From: Bacillota bacterium
Lineage (GTDB): Bacteria; Bacillota; Clostridia; Peptostreptococcales; Anaerovoracaceae
Length of the DNA stretch: 15,252 bases
Reading direction: 5' to 3'
Assembly: GCA_016280485.1 (NCBI GenBank)
Contig: JAEEGU010000027.1
Location: 1 to 15,252 of the forward strand
Part shown: piece by piece, positions 15,025-15,252 of the stretch
Numbering within the stretch: position 1 is the stretch's first letter
Layout: every line of letters starts with the position of its first letter
Notes under the pieces: generated by a model
What the model was told of the DNA's origin: nothing
Database searches by the model: none
The model's input: only the letters and a program-made list of their open reading frames with translations
Position numbers and translations under genes: made by a program

Positions 15025-15043
15025 CCCGGGTAGATATACCGGG
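15025..15043 (-). other. Imperfect hairpin in the leader of the phosphopantetheinyl transferase gene
   Basis: CCCGG (15025-15029) pairs with CCGGG (15039-15043), extended by TA/TA pairs across one bulged base, with a GATA loop. It lies about 17 bases before the start codon and could affect translation; no known regulatory class is recognised. Confidence 0.35.
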
Positions 15044-15050
15044 CAGACAT

Positions 15051-15079
15051 AAAAAATGCCTCGGCTTAAACCAAGGCAT
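15051..15079 (-). terminator. Rho-independent terminator of the YerC-like gene
   Basis: Arms 15056-15064 and 15071-15079 (ATGCCTCGG / CCAAGGCAT, one mismatch) enclose a 6-base loop. On the minus strand they are followed by a run of six T (15056-15051). It begins only about six bases after the stop codon of the regulator gene and separates it from the transferase operon. Confidence 0.85.
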
Positions 15080-15084
15080 AAATT

Positions 15085-15252
15085 TTATTTTTCCTTTAAC
15101 CTGTCTATGATACGTTGATATCCGTCCGCACCGTAAACCAGACATTTATTTATTCGGCTGATTGTAGCGGTAGATGCCTTGGTGGCTGCCTCTATTTCAG
15201 CATAGGTCTTTTTCTCCGAAAGGAGTTTCGCCACCTGCCATCTCTGTGCCAT
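15085..15252 (-). CDS. YerC/YecD family TrpR-related regulator, 5' end outside window
   Basis: The visible 55 C-terminal residues run from MAQRWQVAKLL to RLKEK and end at TAA. They contain a helix-turn-helix of the Trp-repressor superfamily: KTYAEIEAATKAS, then the recognition helix TATISRINKCL, then YGADGYQRIIDRL. This matches the YerC/YecD group of small (about 100 aa) TrpR-like proteins in Firmicutes. The ATG at the very edge of the window corresponds to an internal methionine, since family members have about 45 residues more upstream. The regulatory target is unknown. The gene is followed at once by its own terminator. Confidence 0.9.
   Translation of the reverse strand: MAQRWQVAKLLSEKKTYAEIEAATKASTATISRINKCLVYGADGYQRIIDRLKEK

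Noticed and set aside
15009..15050. Upstream ATG for the phosphopantetheinyl transferase
   Set aside because: The added 14 residues are coded by a hairpin region next to a terminator and do not match the family N-terminus, which begins at MKLHLYRS.
15009..15084. Promoter for the transferase-hydrolase-recX cluster
   Set aside because: AT-rich stretches and TATATC-like boxes exist, but no -35/-10 pair with good match and spacing could be supported. Readthrough from the regulator gene is possible.

Overview
The window reads as a piece of a low-to-mid GC Gram-positive anaerobe of the Clostridia (Eubacteriales; a Mogibacterium/Anaerovoracaceae-like genome is a guess from protein style). The reasons are a YerC-type TrpR relative, a DUF5685 protein, a Pdp-type nucleoside phosphorylase, an LTA-synthase-like enzyme, a stalk/GH18 wall hydrolase, A/G-rich Shine-Dalgarno sequences and GTG/TTG starts. 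It is a chromosomal segment of mostly ordinary genes. No tRNA, rRNA, IS element, phage gene or CRISPR array was seen. No gene-free stretch exceeds about 135 bp.

Left part (1-7712, all minus strand, read right to left): a tightly packed six-gene transcription unit. It starts with a large membrane phosphoglycerol transferase of the LTA synthase family (918 aa). RmuC, a COG1768-type metallophosphoesterase, phosphopentomutase (deoB), pyrimidine-nucleoside phosphorylase (pdp) and a DUF5685 protein cut by the window edge follow. Gaps are about 11-32 bp, and two Shine-Dalgarno sequences overlap the preceding stop codon. Pdp and DeoB are consecutive steps of nucleoside catabolism (nucleoside to pentose-1-phosphate to pentose-5-phosphate).

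Middle (7713-9467): a compact divergent promoter pair separates this operon from a plus-strand secreted GH18 protein with an N-terminal copper-amine-oxidase-like stalk and an SH3-like region. The two promoters are exactly mirror-symmetric about 7755.5, with a perfect inverted repeat over both -35 boxes, so the two envelope genes may be co-controlled. A strong bidirectional terminator at 9474-9501 separates the GH18 gene from the convergent gene that follows.

Right part (9533-15252, minus strand): a very long methyl-accepting chemotaxis protein (1147 aa; Cache, HAMP array, PAS, more HAMP-like modules, signalling domain) has its own clear promoter. Upstream of it lies an overlapping three-gene cluster: Sfp-type phosphopantetheinyl transferase, metallo-beta-lactamase-fold hydrolase (COG1237 type) and RecX. 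The last 168 bases hold the 3' end of a YerC/TrpR-like regulator with its own terminator.

No complete undescribed system is evident. The points most worth following are a C-terminal domain on the LTA-synthase-like protein that looks like a catalytically dead glycerophosphodiesterase barrel, a run of back-to-back hairpins built into that gene's cytoplasmic linker, and the symmetric divergent promoter.
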